Assembly: GCA_963575745.1 (NCBI GenBank)
Contig: CAUYUJ010015512.1
Span: forward strand, 222,738 to 286,737
Direction: 5' to 3'
DNA from: Prorocentrum cordatum
Taxonomy: Eukaryota > Sar > Dinophyceae > Prorocentrales > Prorocentraceae
Length of the DNA: 64,000 nucleotides
Position 1 is the first letter of the stretch, and the number at the start of each line of letters is the position of its first letter. A program made the translations under genes and the position numbers. The notes beneath the pieces were generated by a model. That model ran no database searches. It saw only the letters and a program-made list of their open reading frames with translations, and had not been told where the DNA came from. Of the stretch, positions 1 to 11,194 are shown in pieces.

Positions 1-60
1 ACAGCAGATGCTTTATTGTTGTTTTCTTCGGCGTCGCCGTCGCAGATCACGCCGCGGTCC

Positions 61-228
61 GATCCTCGCCACCACGGCTGCACGCGGCGCTCATAACTGT
101 TGCGCGTGGACCCCGGGAGGGGTCCCAGCACCTTGCTTTGATAGGATCCTCGTCGCCACGGCTGCACGCGGCGCGAATAACTGCAGCGCGTGGGCCCCAG
201 GAAGTGCCCCGGCACCTCGCGTTGATCG
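61..228. repeat. Two tandem 84-bp units
   Basis: Two adjacent units start at 61 and 145. Each begins with gatcctcg, runs through a ggctgcacgcggcgc core and ends near ttgat. The 84-bp period is 28 codons, so a plus-strand frame stays open through both, but nothing suggests a protein. Confidence 0.8.
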
Positions 229-1690
229 GATGTCATTTTCTGGTCCGTCGATGCTTCTGGCGTTTTCTCCAACCTTACCTCTCCGAGCCATCCACTTTGC
301 GCCCGCTTCAGCTGCAGCGTCGGCACCGCGACGCCGAGACGTCAGGGGCACAACGCCGCCACTCTGGGGACATGTGGGTACCACTGCCTACCGATACTTC
401 ATACCCCAGTTGCTTGGACCCCCCATTACGCTTGCAGGCGCTCGTCGTCGTCGGCCCCTGCAGGCCGTTTTTGGGCGCCCGCGCCGACTAGACAACCCCG
501 CGAGGAAAACGGCGCCGGATGGACCCCGGGCGGGGCCCGGAGAGCCATTTTCAGCGCCTTTGCCCTCGCCCCCAACCGGCCTCCATGAGAGCCCCGAGAC
601 ACCCCTCACCAGCAAGTGGGCGACGCAGGACTCTTCCAACGTCAGGGCCCCCAAGGGCGAGCCGAAGCTCTTAGCGCCAATACCTCCAAATCGACAGCGC
701 CATGCGTTCCAAGGGACCTCAAGAGGGCCCCGAAACATCGCGACCCCTCCCAACGGCTTCACAGAAACACCCAGGACGCCCAGCCCATCGCGTCCACGAA
801 AAACCGCGAAGCAGCCTTCCTAACCAAAGACTTCTCGAAGAAGGCTTCCTTTCCCCCTCATCCTTCTCCTGCCCCTGGCCTTCCCCCTCTCCATTGCGAT
901 TTCGGCTCGAGACTTCCAAATATCATCGGCGCCCTCGCGGCCGCGCTCGAAGCTGCGATCGTGGTCAGACCTGGGCGCGCGTTCCAAGGCCGCTCGTGCT
1001 CCCAGCTTTTCACGGCCAACGGCCTTCTCGACCTTCGCTCGAATCCCTCGTCTAGCTCTGTGTTGGACGACAACCTCAGAATTCATGGAACGACGGGCAA
1101 ACTCGCGCAACCCGTATTCTGCTCCCACGAGCGTTTCGAGGCGGCCCGCGGCATAGACGGCCCGTCACACATTGAAGACGCCATGCTCGCGCTCTTCAGA
1201 GCCGCGTGGCTTGAGCGCGATCGGCGCCACCGTGCGCGGCTCCTGCTGGATCCCGCGATAATCCAAGACTCCCTGGAGGTCGTCCCGGCCGAGAGGCCCG
1301 TCTCGCTCAAGGCGGCGGTTGCTTCTACCATGGCCGATAATTTCTCCTGCGCCACTTCGCGGGGGCTGGGCAAAGTTACTCTGGAGATCCGTCGGATCCT
1401 CTCCGCCGCCAAAAGCTGGCATGAGAATGTCTGGCTCGTGTGCATCGGCCGCAGGGCGTATTCCTTAGCAGCCGCGGGCGCTCTGATGGAAGGCCCTCGC
1501 ATAATCAAGTACGGTCGCAGCTGCGCTATCGACCCGGACGCATTGGACAACCTGTTCAAGAACACCAGCCTCGGCGATGGCATCCTTCACGGCGAGAGCA
1601 AGACAGAGCTCCGCGCGCGCATCGTCGCCGTCTGGGGCCCCCTGCTTGCTGGGCGCGCTGACAGCCCAGCACCCCCGAGAATGCCGGCCC
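229..1690 (+). other. GC-rich stretch upstream of the helicase remnant, no supported gene
   Basis: A plus-strand frame is open from 616 to 1869 (417 codons), but its first half is rich in proline, serine and arginine and looks like open GC-rich DNA. The stretch from about 1080 to 1690 reads more like a protein and could hold the decayed N-terminal part of the helicase that follows. No Walker A motif (GxxGxGKS/T) is readable in any frame, so the ATP-binding half is missing or unrecognisable. Confidence 0.3.
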
Positions 1691-1693
1691 AAA

Positions 1694-2599
1694 AACATCA
1701 TATGCTACGGGGACTTCCGCCAAATCCCCCCCGTCATCCCGAAGGCCAGCCGCCGCGTCATCGTCCAAAAACGCCGTCCAAACCTCCTCGTCGTGGCCCA
1801 AGTCCACCCAGTTCCACCTTTCCCGCGTCTGGAGACGAGCTGAAGACTTTTCCTTTTGCCAATGGATAGACGGCATCGGCGACGGCACGCAACTCACTCA
1901 GAGCAACAGCGTTGGTGACTTGGGATTCGCGCCCCTGCGCGACATCGCCACCGCGGCAGACGAAGCAGCGGCCGTCCGACGCGCATTTCCCCGCGTCAGC
2001 GACCCGCACCGCTGCGCCAACTCCAAAATCCTCGCCGCCGTGAACACGCTGGTGGCCGCGCACAACGAGCGCATCCTGAACGTCTTGGAACGCACTTACC
2101 TCTGCCCTTCCTACCACCTGCTCAGCGCCGACACGTTGGACATCGATTCAACGGGCCTCATCGAGCCGCAGCGGAGTTTCTCGCGCTCCCGAACGGCCCG
2201 GGCGCACTGCCTCATGACTTGCACATTGTGGTCGGCGGCCTGGTCGAGCCCACGAGGAATTTCGACCCTGTCGAGCGACTCATGAACCATGTCCCGGTCG
2301 TCGTGAAGGCAGTCAGTCCACCACCATCACATCCTTATAGGAACCTTGGACGGCCGCGAGTATCCTTTACCTCGCATCGTGTTCCGCTGGCAGATTGCCA
2401 ACGGCGCGTCCACCATGGCCCGTCGACAATACCCTCTGCGGGCTGCGTACGCGCCCACCTTCACTGGAGGGCAGGGCCGCACGCTCGCGCGCGCGTGCCT
2501 TGACGTGCGCCGAGGCCTGGGCATCTCTATGTGGGCGTCAGTAGAATCAAAAACCGCGACGGTATGCGCGTTCTCCCCGATTTGGGAAATTTGAACTAG
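1694..2599 (+). pseudogene. Pif1-like (Helitron-type) DNA helicase, C-terminal half, frame-broken
   Basis: Pif1-family helicases are ATP-driven 5'-3' DNA helicases and also form the C-terminal domain of Helitron transposases. At 1706-1741 the frame reads YGDFRQIPPVIP, the family's motif III-like GDFRQ block. After a shift near 1750 comes SSSWPKS, then FCQWIDGIGDG (about 1850-1885) and VNTLVAAHNERIL (about 2040-2080), the usual WL..IGDG and TN..V...N blocks. Another shift gives LHIVVGG and RNFDP (2215-2270). A further shift gives RRQYPLRAAYAPTFTGGQG (2430-2480), the counterpart of AYAMTINKSQGQT. The last shift gives GHLYVGVSRIKNRDG (2519-2563), the counterpart of GQLYVALSR, with a stop at 2597. 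At least four frame changes and no Walker A argue for a dead copy. Whether it came from a Helitron or a cellular Pif1 cannot be told. Confidence 0.72.
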
Positions 2600-3225
2600 A
2601 ACGGCAACGCCTTAGTGCGCAACGTCGTCTGGCCCGAGCTGCTTATGCGATCGGACCCGCCCCGTCCGAAGCACCGTGAACTCACGCCGCGCAAGCGACC
2701 TGCCGCCTGCCGATGATAATCGCAAACAAAATACGTGCCCATCCCTTCTCGAACCGCCCGTCGAAGCCCCGTCTCCCGGAAATGACCTTCACCCCCCTCC
2801 CGGTCATTGGCGTCGACCCCTCGTCGTGCCGACCCCTGCCCCTCTCCGACGATCGTCGCATCCGCCCCACCATGTCGACATCGTCCTCCTCCCCGTCCCC
2901 CTCCTCATCATCATCCTCTTCGTCCAAATTTGAACTCCTTCTTTCATTCGCCCACCCCGCTGACGCTCATGGCGTTGCTCCTTGACCGCCATGACCGCGA
3001 CCCCCCTCGTGGTCACCGTTTCCTTCCACCTCTCCTCGGTGACCATGACCTCGTCGCGACAGATCGGTTTCTTTCCAAATACAAGAATACCTGTGGCCCG
3101 CCCGGGAAGATGACCGCGACCCTTCTCATGGTCACCACGTGCTTGCAGCAATCATTCAGTCACCGAGTGTTCGGTTGCGCGCGGGCGCAGGACCAAAATT
3201 GAGGCGAAGCGAAGCGAGCCCTCAA
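2600..3225. other. No gene seen; weak internal duplication
   Basis: Mostly pyrimidine-rich GC DNA with a tcatcatcatcctcttcg patch near 2900. A short phrase, ccgcgaccc followed by ctcatggtcacc or ctcgtggtcacc, occurs near 2995 and 3115. Nothing else is recognised. Confidence 0.5.
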
Positions 3226-3229
3226 AGCT

Positions 3230-3410
3230 TGTATGTAATATGTAAGTGTGTATGTGTATATATATATGTGTGCAAACACCATACAGGAATGTGGTGGCCG
3301 ATCTGGTTTCTAAAACTCGCCAGCTATACCGTCATATGCACTTATATGTATATAGATATACGAGTGGCCATGCAGATGCACACACTTATCTATCTTTATA
3401 TAGACAGGAT
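3230..3410. repeat. AT/TG microsatellite island
   Basis: tgtatgtgtatatatatatgtg near 3245-3275 and atatgtatatagatatac near 3345-3365. It is the first of several AT-rich islands in otherwise GC-rich DNA that sit at the edges of distinct repeat blocks. Confidence 0.75.
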
Positions 3411-3439
3411 GCGATGGGCGGCCGTGCCCACGCAACTCG

Positions 3440-3775
3440 ACGCCCCAAGAGCGGAAACCAATGGGCAACACACCCCAAGATGGCGCTCAAACGGCCAAAA
3501 GAGGCCCTGAGACAGCCCACAGGCGGCCAAACATGGCCCAAGACATCCGTCAAGAGGCCCTGAGGGTCCCAAATGTTTCAAAACGAATTGTTGTTCGGAA
3601 AGCTTGGTTTTCTCGCACTTGTGTTTCTGGCGGGACTCCGAAGCTTCCACGCGGCACCGCAGACGCCCGAAACGGGCCCAAGTGAAGCCGAAGAGGGCTC
3701 CAAGAGGGCTCCGAAGATCCCAGAGAAATCCCCGGGAGCGATCAAATGGGGGCCCTGCGAGTAGGATCATTGGGT
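3440..3775 (+). repeat. CCAAGAGG-type minisatellite block with conserved spacer
   Basis: Degenerate 12-15 bp units of the form ccaagatggcc or ccaagaggccc. The block holds a non-array spacer at about 3560-3650 (aaatgtttc ... ttctcgcacttgtgtt) similar to spacers in the other blocks of this family near 5650, 33350, 41190 and 53690. Confidence 0.75.
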
Positions 3776-4189
3776 GGCGGGCCCCAAGATGGGGACAATC
3801 AATGATTTAGGCGTCCCTTTGGGCCGTGTTGGAAGCCTTGTGGGCCGTCCAGAGGCCATCTTGGGCGTGTTCGAACGATACGTCCTCGTTTCGGGGCCTC
3901 TTGGGGATCTCTTACGGCCCTTTTCGTCTGTGTTGGGGCTTTCTTGGGCCGTCTGGGGGCGGCCCTGGGCTGTCTCGGCGCCCTCTTGGAAACCTGTTTG
4001 GAAGATTTCTGGGTGTCCTGGACCGTCCTCCTTCAACGTCAGCGGCACTGGCCGTAAGACTTCCTGGGGACATGATTTGTTGGGGTGTCGTTGGGCGTCT
4101 CCAGAGGCTTCGGAGCCTGACGCGTTTCCGAGCGTGGCGGCAGGTAGCGCTGCTTGGGACTCTCGTTTTTGTACCCTGGCAAGCATTTT

Positions 4190-4235
4190 GGGAACATGAT
4201 TTGGGGAGAGGGCGGCAACCCGAGAATCATGTTCC
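4190..4235. repeat. Hairpin: GGGAACATGATT / AATCATGTTCC
   Basis: gggaacatgatt at 4190-4201 is complementary to aatcatgttcc at about 4225-4235, with a GC-rich loop. A second, slightly degraded copy (gggaacatggct ... aatcatgttccc) lies at 4336-4383. Confidence 0.7.
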
Positions 4236-4335
4236 TGGGAAGCTTTCCGGGAGCATGATTTGTTCGGCTCTCTTAAGAGGGGGACTTCTGGGGGCTTACC
4301 GAGGGGCCCTTTTTGGCCTTGTCGGCAAGTCTATT

Positions 4336-4383
4336 GGGAACATGGCTGGGGCGGTGGGCGGAAGCCCAAGGAATCATGTTCCC
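4336..4383. repeat. Second GGGAACATG hairpin
   Basis: Paralogue of the hairpin at 4190-4235 in the same orientation, about 146 bp downstream. It suggests a larger duplicated unit inside the minisatellite block. Confidence 0.6.
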
Positions 4384-5137
4384 GGAAAGCTCGTTGGGAA
4401 ATATACGATTTACCGAGGTCTCTTGGGGGCCCGCAGGGGGGCTTCCCTGGGGGTTTGGGGGCTTATTGGGGCTTCCGGGGGGCCTCTTGGGAGCCTCACG
4501 GGGCTTCTTGGGAGCTTCTTGATGGCCTCCGGGGGCGTCCTAAGAGCCTCTCAGGCCGGAGACCTTGAAATGTCCCGTTCTTCGGGCCCTCTTGGGTCGC
4601 TCTTGGGGCTCTCTTGGGGCGCTCTCGAGGCCCTCTTGAATCATCTGGGGAGCCTCTTGAGACCTCTGGTCATTCTTGGGAGCCTCTTCGGCCGTCTTGG
4701 AGCGATCTGAAAGGCCTCTGACGCCGTCTGGGACCGTGGGGAAGCGGAACATGCGAGAGCGCAAATATGCGGGGCCCTTTGGAGGGGCCTCTAGAGGCGC
4801 TCTTGGGGCGTTGTGGCGGCGCTGTCGGTCGTCCTGAGGCCATCTTCAGCGTGTCCGGGGCCTCTTGGGGCTGGCTGTCTTGGCAATCTTTAGGGCCCTC
4901 TTCACGATTTCGGCCTCTCGAAGCGCTCTGGAGAGGCGTCTTGAAGCGTCGTGGAGTGCCTTGGGGGGGCCTCTCGGGCCGTCTTGGGCGTCCAGGAGCG
5001 GTCTTGCGGCGACTCGGGGCCCGCTTGGGCCGTCTGGGGAGCCTGTGGGCCCCCCTGGACTATTTTGGACCTCCCCGGCCGCCCCGTCCTGCCATGGGGG
5101 GTCGGGGCAGCTCTGTGTGGGCCCTGGGCTTACCCCC

Positions 5138-5139
<2 letters not shown>

Positions 5140-5188
<49 letters not shown>

Positions 5189-5294
5189 GTATATGTATAC
5201 ACATACATACATACATACATACATACATACATACATTCATCCATCCATCCATCCATCCATCCATCCATCCATCCATCCATCCATCCATACATAC

Positions 5295-5329
<35 letters not shown>

Positions 5330-5350
5330 CACGTATTCCTCTTCCTCTAT
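5140..5350. repeat. Compound TA / CATA / CATC microsatellite
   Basis: A (TA)n run from about 5142 to 5185, then (ACAT)n to about 5235, (CATC)n to about 5285, (ATAC)n and a second (TA)n run. It is open in several frames on both strands, which creates IYIY, YIHT and HPSI peptides that are not genes. Confidence 0.95.
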
Positions 5351-5399
5351 ATTTATAAGCCCGGGCGGGGGGATCCCCCCCCAAAAAAAACCAAACTCC

Positions 5400-5960
5400 C
5401 GGGATCTGGGGTTTTGGGACCCTCCGGACGGGCCTCGAAGCGGCCCCCCGGGCCTCGCAGGGCGTTTCGCCAAGCCTTCCCAGCACCCGAAGACGGCCCC
5501 AGACGGGTTCCAGGCGTTCCAGCGCGCTCTCGAAACGACCCCAGAGAACCCCAATACGGTCCACGACGACTCCCACGAAGCCGTCATACCCCCAAAGATC
5601 GCTCCGAAACGATCCAAGAGGCCTCCAAGAGCACTCCCAAGAAGGACCCAGGAGGCAAACATCTGTGAGTTTCCAATGGTTTTTGGTGAATGTTGGGGAT
5701 ATCCTCTTTTCGGCTTCCCGACGCTCCAAGATGGCGGTCTTCTGGGCGTCCGAAGCCGCCTGGGAGGCTGCAAAATCGCCCCACAACAATCCGAAAGGGC
5801 CTCCAGGCAGTCCAAGACAGCCCCAAAACGGCACAACAGGGATCCAAGATGGCCGTAAGAGTGCCCCATGGCGGCCCAAGATGGCCCGAAGACACGCTCT
5901 GAAGCATTCCAAATCGTGACTCAGTCATTCAGGGAGACCGCGGTTGGAGGCAGGGTGGCC
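5400..5960 (+). repeat. CCAAGA minisatellite block
   Basis: Degenerate ccaagatggcc/ccaagaggcc units with the family spacer at about 5650-5725 (gaggcaaacatctgtgag ... gcttcccgacgc). No separate gene is supported. Confidence 0.75.
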
Positions 5961-6467
5961 CGAGGAAGCCCCCTGAGGACCCCAGAACACGCCCAGGAGG
6001 CCTCCAAAAGGCCTTGAGAAAGCGTGAGAAATTGTATGAGGCCCCCACAGGCTCTCCAAGGAGGAACCTCCGCAAAAAAGACCTGAGGAGGATGGGGAGA
6101 ATGCGCAGGGTATGGTGAGAATGAAGGAACAGAAGCATTGAGGAAAGATAACGAATAACAGTATGATAACGACGATGCCGGAAAAGGCAACAAGGGGTTA
6201 TCGCAAAACTGCCGGCTTGACCTTCCTGCCATCCCACCTGCATGCCGAACTTTATGGGCCAAGGTGCATGGCGCGAAGCGCGAATCTAGTCTTGTATGTA
6301 TGTGTATATATATATACATATATATATATATATTCGGAGGTGAGAGGGTGAGATCGAAGTGGAACGGAGAGCCCCCCTACCGGGAAATCGCTTTCGGTTT
6401 CGTGTTCGTGCGTGCCGTGCGTGCGGGCGAGGCGAAACTGCGTGGGCGGGCGAAAGGAAAGTCTCCT
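5961..6467. other. Low-repeat stretch with an AT island
   Basis: No gene recognised. A short TA-rich island (tgtatatatatatacatata) lies at about 6300-6335, followed by GC-rich DNA. Confidence 0.5.
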
Positions 6468-6640
6468 GTGGCTGAGGCGCGGCCAGACAAAATAACTCCC
6501 TTCCTGCGTCCGGTGGCGCGCGGTGTCCCGCTGTGGCTGAGGCGCGGCCGGATCAAATGACTCCCTTCTAGCGTCCGGTGGCGCGCGGTGTCCCGCCGGT
6601 GTCCCGCCAGTGTCCCGCCGGTGTCCCTTCGGTGTCTCGA
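6468..6640 (+). repeat. Two 65-bp tandem units, then GGTGTCCCGCC repeats
   Basis: gtggctgaggcgcggcc starts at 6468 and 6533, each followed by gcgtccggtggcgcgcgg. A short run of ggtgtcccgcc units follows. The phrase ggtgtcccgatg then recurs through the GAT array downstream, so this looks like the array's 5' boundary. Confidence 0.8.
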
Positions 6641-6712
6641 TGAGAATGATGATAATAACGATGATGCCGATGATGATATTGATGATGATGGTGGTGATGA
6701 TGATGGTGTCCC

Positions 6713-6796
<84 letters not shown>

Positions 6797-6969
6797 GATG
6801 TTGACGATGTTGTTGATGATGATGGTGATGATTACGGCAATGGTGGTGATGATGATGGTGTCCCGATGGTGATGATGTTGATGATGCTGATGTTGCTGAT
6901 GATGGTGGTGTCCCGATGATGATGATGATGTTGATGATCATGATGATGTTGTTGATGATGAGATGACGA

Positions 6970-7002
<33 letters not shown>

Positions 7003-7118
7003 GCGGACGATGATGAAGGTGATGATGATGATGCTGATGATGGTGGTGTCCCGATGATGATGATGATGTTGATGATCATGATGATGTTGTTGATGATGAG
7101 ATGACGAGATGATGATGC

Positions 7119-7149
<31 letters not shown>

Positions 7150-7800
7150 GCGGACGATGATGAAGGTGATGATGATGATGGTGTCCCGATGACGATGGTG
7201 AGGATGAGTTTGATGATGATGTTGTTGATGATGATGGTGATGATGATAATGGTGTCCAGATTATGATGTTGTTGTTGATGATGATGACGATGATGGTGTC
7301 CCGATGATGATGATGATGTTGATGATGAGGATGATGATGAGGTGATGATGGTGATTGTGATGGTGGTGGCCCGATGATGATGATGATCATGCTGATGTTG
7401 ATACTGATGATGGTGTCCCGATGGTGATGCTGAGGATGATAATGATGATGACGATGGTGACGATGATGATGGTGTCCCGATGATGATGATGTTGATGATG
7501 ACGAGGTTGCTGATGACGCTGATGATGATGATGATGGTGTCCCGATGATGATGATGTTGATGATGTTGTTGATGATGATGCTGGTGATATGATGATGAGG
7601 ATGATCGTGGTGTTCCGATGCTGACGATGATGGCGATGGTGTCCCGATGATGATGTTGATGATGATGCTGATGGTGACGATGATGATGTCCCGATGATGA
7701 TGATGGTTATGATGATGTTGATGATTATGGTGATGATGTGGTGTTGATGATGGTGCCCCGATGATGATGATGATGTTGGTGGCGTTGATTACGGTGATGT
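6640..7800 (+). repeat. 1.1 kb GAT/GATGTT array with interspersed GGTGTCCCGAT
   Basis: Mostly (GAT)n with GTT, GGT and GAC variants, punctuated by ggtgtcccgatgatg at irregular intervals. An internal duplication is visible (6904-7030 against 7042-7182, both including agatgacgagatgatg and gaagcggacgatgatgaagg). Open frames give M-runs, D-runs or H-runs only. Confidence 0.95.
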
Positions 7801-7809
7801 AGATGGTGT

Positions 7810-8028
7810 TGACGATGACGTTGATTGTGAGATCGATTGTGATATCGATCGTGAGACCGATAGTGAGACCGAAAGTGAGATCGATTGTGAGGTCGATATT
7901 GAGATCGATCGTGAGATCGATAGTGAGATCGAGTGATATCGATTGTGTGATCGATCGAGTGGGATCGATCGCGCGAGACCGATGGTGAGATCGATAGTGA
8001 GATCGATAGATCGACCGATCGAGTGAGA
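7810..8028 (+). repeat. 12-bp GTGAGATCGATA array
   Basis: About 18 degenerate units of gtgagatcgata follow the GAT array directly. The same array in reverse orientation is at 63680-63925. Confidence 0.92.
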
Positions 8029-8112
8029 CGATGGTTCCTCCACCCCGAACCTCCTTATCACCCGAAGGGTGGTCGTATAGGTATGAGTTATACACACATA
8101 TATACATACAAG
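8029..8112 (+). repeat. Conserved tail of the GAT/GATCGA composite element, ending in an AT island
   Basis: The segment ggttcctccaccccgaacct, ccttatcacccgaagggtgg and tcgtataggtat matches the reverse complement of 63610-63674 almost base for base, and is followed by acacacatatatacat. It is not repetitive itself, so it marks a dispersed unit rather than array overlap. Confidence 0.85.
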
Positions 8113-8330
8113 ATGTTACAGGCTCGCTGCGTTTCGCCTTTAAAATATGGGTCGCATGGCGCCAGAATGGCGCGATCATATCCGTTGTCGTCACATTCGC
8201 GGCGTGGTTCGGCGACCACGCCCATGGAGGAGACAGGGGCTGATGGGGCCCAATGCATTGCGCGGCCCAGAGAGCCCAGAGCGGTGGAGGCCGTTATGGG
8301 GCGCAAGAGCTCGGAGGTCGAATTGGGGCA
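8113..8330 (+). other. Unassigned, weakly protein-like stretch
   Basis: A plus-strand frame reads MEETGADGAQCIARPREP from about 8225 and continues to VIQQLRLLG near 8360, where the minisatellite begins. It could be an exon remnant or chance. There is no homology I recognise. Confidence 0.2.
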
Positions 8331-9191
8331 AAGGGTAATTCAGCAATTGCGGCTCCTGGGGTGCCTGAGACTCATAGGGTTCATGGGGCTCCTGGGACTC
8401 GTTGGGGTCGTGGGTCTTTCAGTGCGTATCGGGCAAGGGGCGCTTAATGCTCAGGTCGCTTCTGCAGGGGTCATGGGGGTCATAGGGGTCGCGGTGCTCA
8501 TGGGGCTCCTGGGGCTGCTCGAGGTCATCGGCTCGCGAAGGTCACTGGGCTCATAAGGCTCGAGCTGCTCAGGGGGGGCAGAGGCCCAGTTCGCCAACAG
8601 AACGCGTAGACCTCGTAGGGCCCATGGGGCCCATCGGGGTCAAGGGGCATGTGGGGCCCATATGGCCCGTGAGCATATAGGGTGTATGAGGCGCACAGGG
8701 CGCGTAAGTCTCGGAGGGCTCACGGGGAGGGGCCCAAGGGGTCCTAAGGCCAGAGGGCTCCCATAGGTCATGGGTTCCCAGGGGCTCATAGGGTGCATAG
8801 GCCTCATGGGGGTCATAGGGTTCATATGGGGTCACAGGGATCGGGACGCTTCTGGGGCTCGGCTGATAAATTGCATGGCGCTCATGGGGCGTGGAGGGTT
8901 CATGGAGCTCATGGGGCTCATCGGGGTCCTTCTGGGGAAAGGGCTCATAGGGCTCATAAGGCTCAGAGGGCCCATAGGGCTCGTAGGGCTCATAGGGCTC
9001 ATAAGGCCCATAGTGCTCATACGGCTCATAAGGCTCATGGGGCCCATAGGGCGCATGGAGCTCACATGGCAATGGGGGATGATAGGACTCATAGGGCTCT
9101 CGGGGCTGATCGGGTGCGCGGGGCTCGTAGGCCCGTGAGGCTCACTGGGACGCTGGAAAAGCGGAAGGACGTCGAGCGAGGATGCGGCCTG

Positions 9192-9387
9192 ACCGGGAGG
9201 GCCGTGGCAGTGCTCTATTGGAAAGTCCTGCCTTCTCTTGAGCGTGAGGCTCGTGGCCTCTGAAGGTCTCCAAAGGTTGGAGGGGCTCTGGGGCTTCTGG
9301 GGTTCGTGGGCCTCTGCCGAAGCTGAAGACGTTCCCTTGGACAAAGCCAATGCCAAACCTGACTTTGAAGCTGAGGTGCTGTGGTAG
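9192..9387 (+). CDS. Possible terminal exon of an unknown gene
   Basis: Inside the minisatellite lies a 300-bp island of ordinary sequence. One plus-strand frame is open from 9192 to a TAG at 9385-9387 and reads ASAEAEDVPLDKANAKPD then FEAEVLW at its end, a charged and mixed composition unlike the surrounding repeats. A possible acceptor (gtggcag|T) lies near 9211. An internal GKSCLLL heptapeptide recalls a Rab P-loop, but the glycines and residues around it do not fit, so I give no function. Confidence 0.25.
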
Positions 9388-9518
9388 CGAGGTGGTGTAA
9401 TTTGAAACTGCATCAGAACCTGTGTGGTGCCTAGGCGTCGCTGCAGCTAAAGATCAACGCGGCAGCTACATACAACATATGAGCTACGTCAAGAACTAAC
9501 ATCAAACATAGCTGGCAG

Positions 9519-9950
9519 AGTGCTCACAGGGCTATTGGGCTCATAGGAGCTCGCAGGGGTCATAGGGAGCATAGGGCTCATAGGGCTGAGAGGGCGGATA
9601 GTGCGGATACGATTGATAAGGGTCATAGGGGTCACACGGCTCATGGGCTTGTAGGAGCTCATGGGGCTAGTGGGTCTAATAGGAGTCACCGGGGTCGTAG
9701 GGCTTGTAGGGCTCATAGTGGTCATCATGGGGGCTTATAGGGCTCATAGGGCTCATTGAGTTAACATGGATCATGGGGCCCTACGGGGCTCAAAGGCCTC
9801 AGACGGGTCGTCGTACTCATTGGGCTCATGGGGCTCTTGGGGCTCATGGGGATCATGAGGCTCATAGGGGCCACCGGGGCCATAGTGCGCATGGGGCTCA
9901 GGGGGCACCGTAGGGTACCGTAGGGCACCACAGGGGTAGTCGGGTTCCTT
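9519..9950 (+). repeat. Segmental duplication, copy 1
   Basis: Begins gagtgctcacagggctattg and runs through cggatcatgg and gcaccgtagggcaccacagg. Copy 2 is at about 10051-10465. The shared irregular motifs cannot be explained by the 9-bp unit alone. Confidence 0.8.
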
Positions 9951-10050
9951 GGGATCTTAGGGCGCAGAGGTCTCACAGGGCTCAGTAGGCGCATAAGGCT
10001 CATTGGGGTCATGGGGCTCGTGAGGCTGATGGGGCTCTTGAGGGTCATGG

Positions 10051-10465
10051 GGGTGAGAGTGCTCACAGGGCTATTGGGCTCATAGGGGTTCACAGGGGTC
10101 ATATGGGGCACAGGGCTCATAGGGCTGAGAGGGCCGATCGGGCGGATATGAATGATAGGGGTCATAGGGGTCGTACGGCTCATGGGACTGTCGAGGCTCA
10201 TGGGGCTTGTGGATCTCACAGGGGTCACTGGGGTCATAGGGCTCGTAGGGCTCATAGTGATCATCATGGGGGCTTATAGGGCTCATAGAGGTGACATGGA
10301 TCATGGGCCCTTCGGGGCTCATAAGGCTCATATGGCTCAGACGGGTCGTAAAGCTCATGGGGTTCATAGGGCTTTTGGGGCTCATGAGGATCATGAGGCT
10401 CATAGGGGTCACCGAAGTCATAGAACGCATGGGGCTCATGGGGCACCGTAGGGCACCACAGGAGA
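10051..10465 (+). repeat. Segmental duplication, copy 2
   Basis: Matches 9519-9950 with an offset of about 530 bp and many substitutions, including gtcatcatgggggcttatag and the terminal gcaccgtagggcaccacagg. Confidence 0.8.
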
Positions 10466-10479
10466 GCCTCGTGGGGCGC

Positions 10480-11110
10480 CTCGAGAGCATCTTGGGCCGT
10501 TTGGGAGCCATTCTGGAGCAGTCTTGGATCGTTCCGGAGCGGTGTCGGGCGCCGTATTCTTATTCCACGAATCTAACACACAACGTTGCGAACATCAATG
10601 AGGATTGCCTCTCGGGGCCTTTGTGAGGTTCCTTTTGGTAATCTCTTGGGCCGTCTGGCGGCTCTCCTGGGCCGTCCGCGGACTCTCTTGGGCCGTACTT
10701 GGGGGCTTGGGCCGTCTTCGGGCCCCCTGGGGCGCTCTTGGGGGCGTCCCTCGGCTTCTTGGGGCTCTCTTGGAATCTTTTTGGGGCTCTTGGGGGCGGT
10801 CTTGGGGCTCTCTGGGGCCGATTGGTGCCCTTTGGGATTGCCTTGGGGCCCTCTTTGGGGACGTGTTGGGCCGTCCTGGGCCGTCTTGGACGCTGTGAAG
10901 GCCAAAGAAGCGAATATGCTAAAATTAAAAAATTTCCTATGGGAGTGGGACGAGTTTGACCTATTGGGGGTTTGGGAGCCTCTTGGACCGTCTTGAAGCC
11001 ACCTTGAGGCTTCTGTGAGCGCTAATGGGCCGCGTCTCGGGGCTTTGCGGGACCGTCCGGGAAGCGATCCTGGGCCCGCCCAAGCGGTGTGGGATGGTCG
11101 GGAGGGGCTC
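10480..11110 (-). repeat. CCAAGA-family minisatellite, reverse orientation
   Basis: Units of gggcctcttgggg, plus an AT-rich spacer at about 10910-10940 (gctaaaattaaaaaatttcc). Open frames on both strands follow the unit period and are not genes. Confidence 0.75.
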
Positions 11111-11194
11111 CCGAAACCGAAAAATCGGATTTCACGTCGGTGGGAGCGACCAGGGCCGAATTTATGTAGGGGGAGGTTTTCCTCATAAAAATAT

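Larger units (their letters stand above)
3780..5110 (-). repeat. CCAAGAGG-type minisatellite block, opposite orientation
   Basis: Same family as the preceding block but read as gggggcctcttggg on the plus strand. The long plus-strand open frames here (for example 3826-4710) encode only repeated LLG/GLLGAS-like patterns and are not taken as genes. Confidence 0.8.
8335..10480 (+). repeat. GGGCTCATA minisatellite
   Basis: About 2.1 kb of degenerate 9-12 bp units (gggctcata, ggggctcatgg). The three reverse frames give SPM, EPY and PHE repeats, and forward frames give GAH repeats. They are all artefacts of the unit, so no gene is called. A non-array island lies at about 9150-9480. Confidence 0.93.

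Noticed and set aside
5237-5912. Minus-strand frames of 210-243 codons around the CATA/CATC repeat
   Set aside because: They combine CCAAGA minisatellite with microsatellite translation and have no unique domain.
9225-9250. GKSCLLL, similar to the Rab GTPase P-loop
   Set aside because: The preceding GDSGVG and following RF residues are absent, and no DTAGQE or NKxD motif follows.
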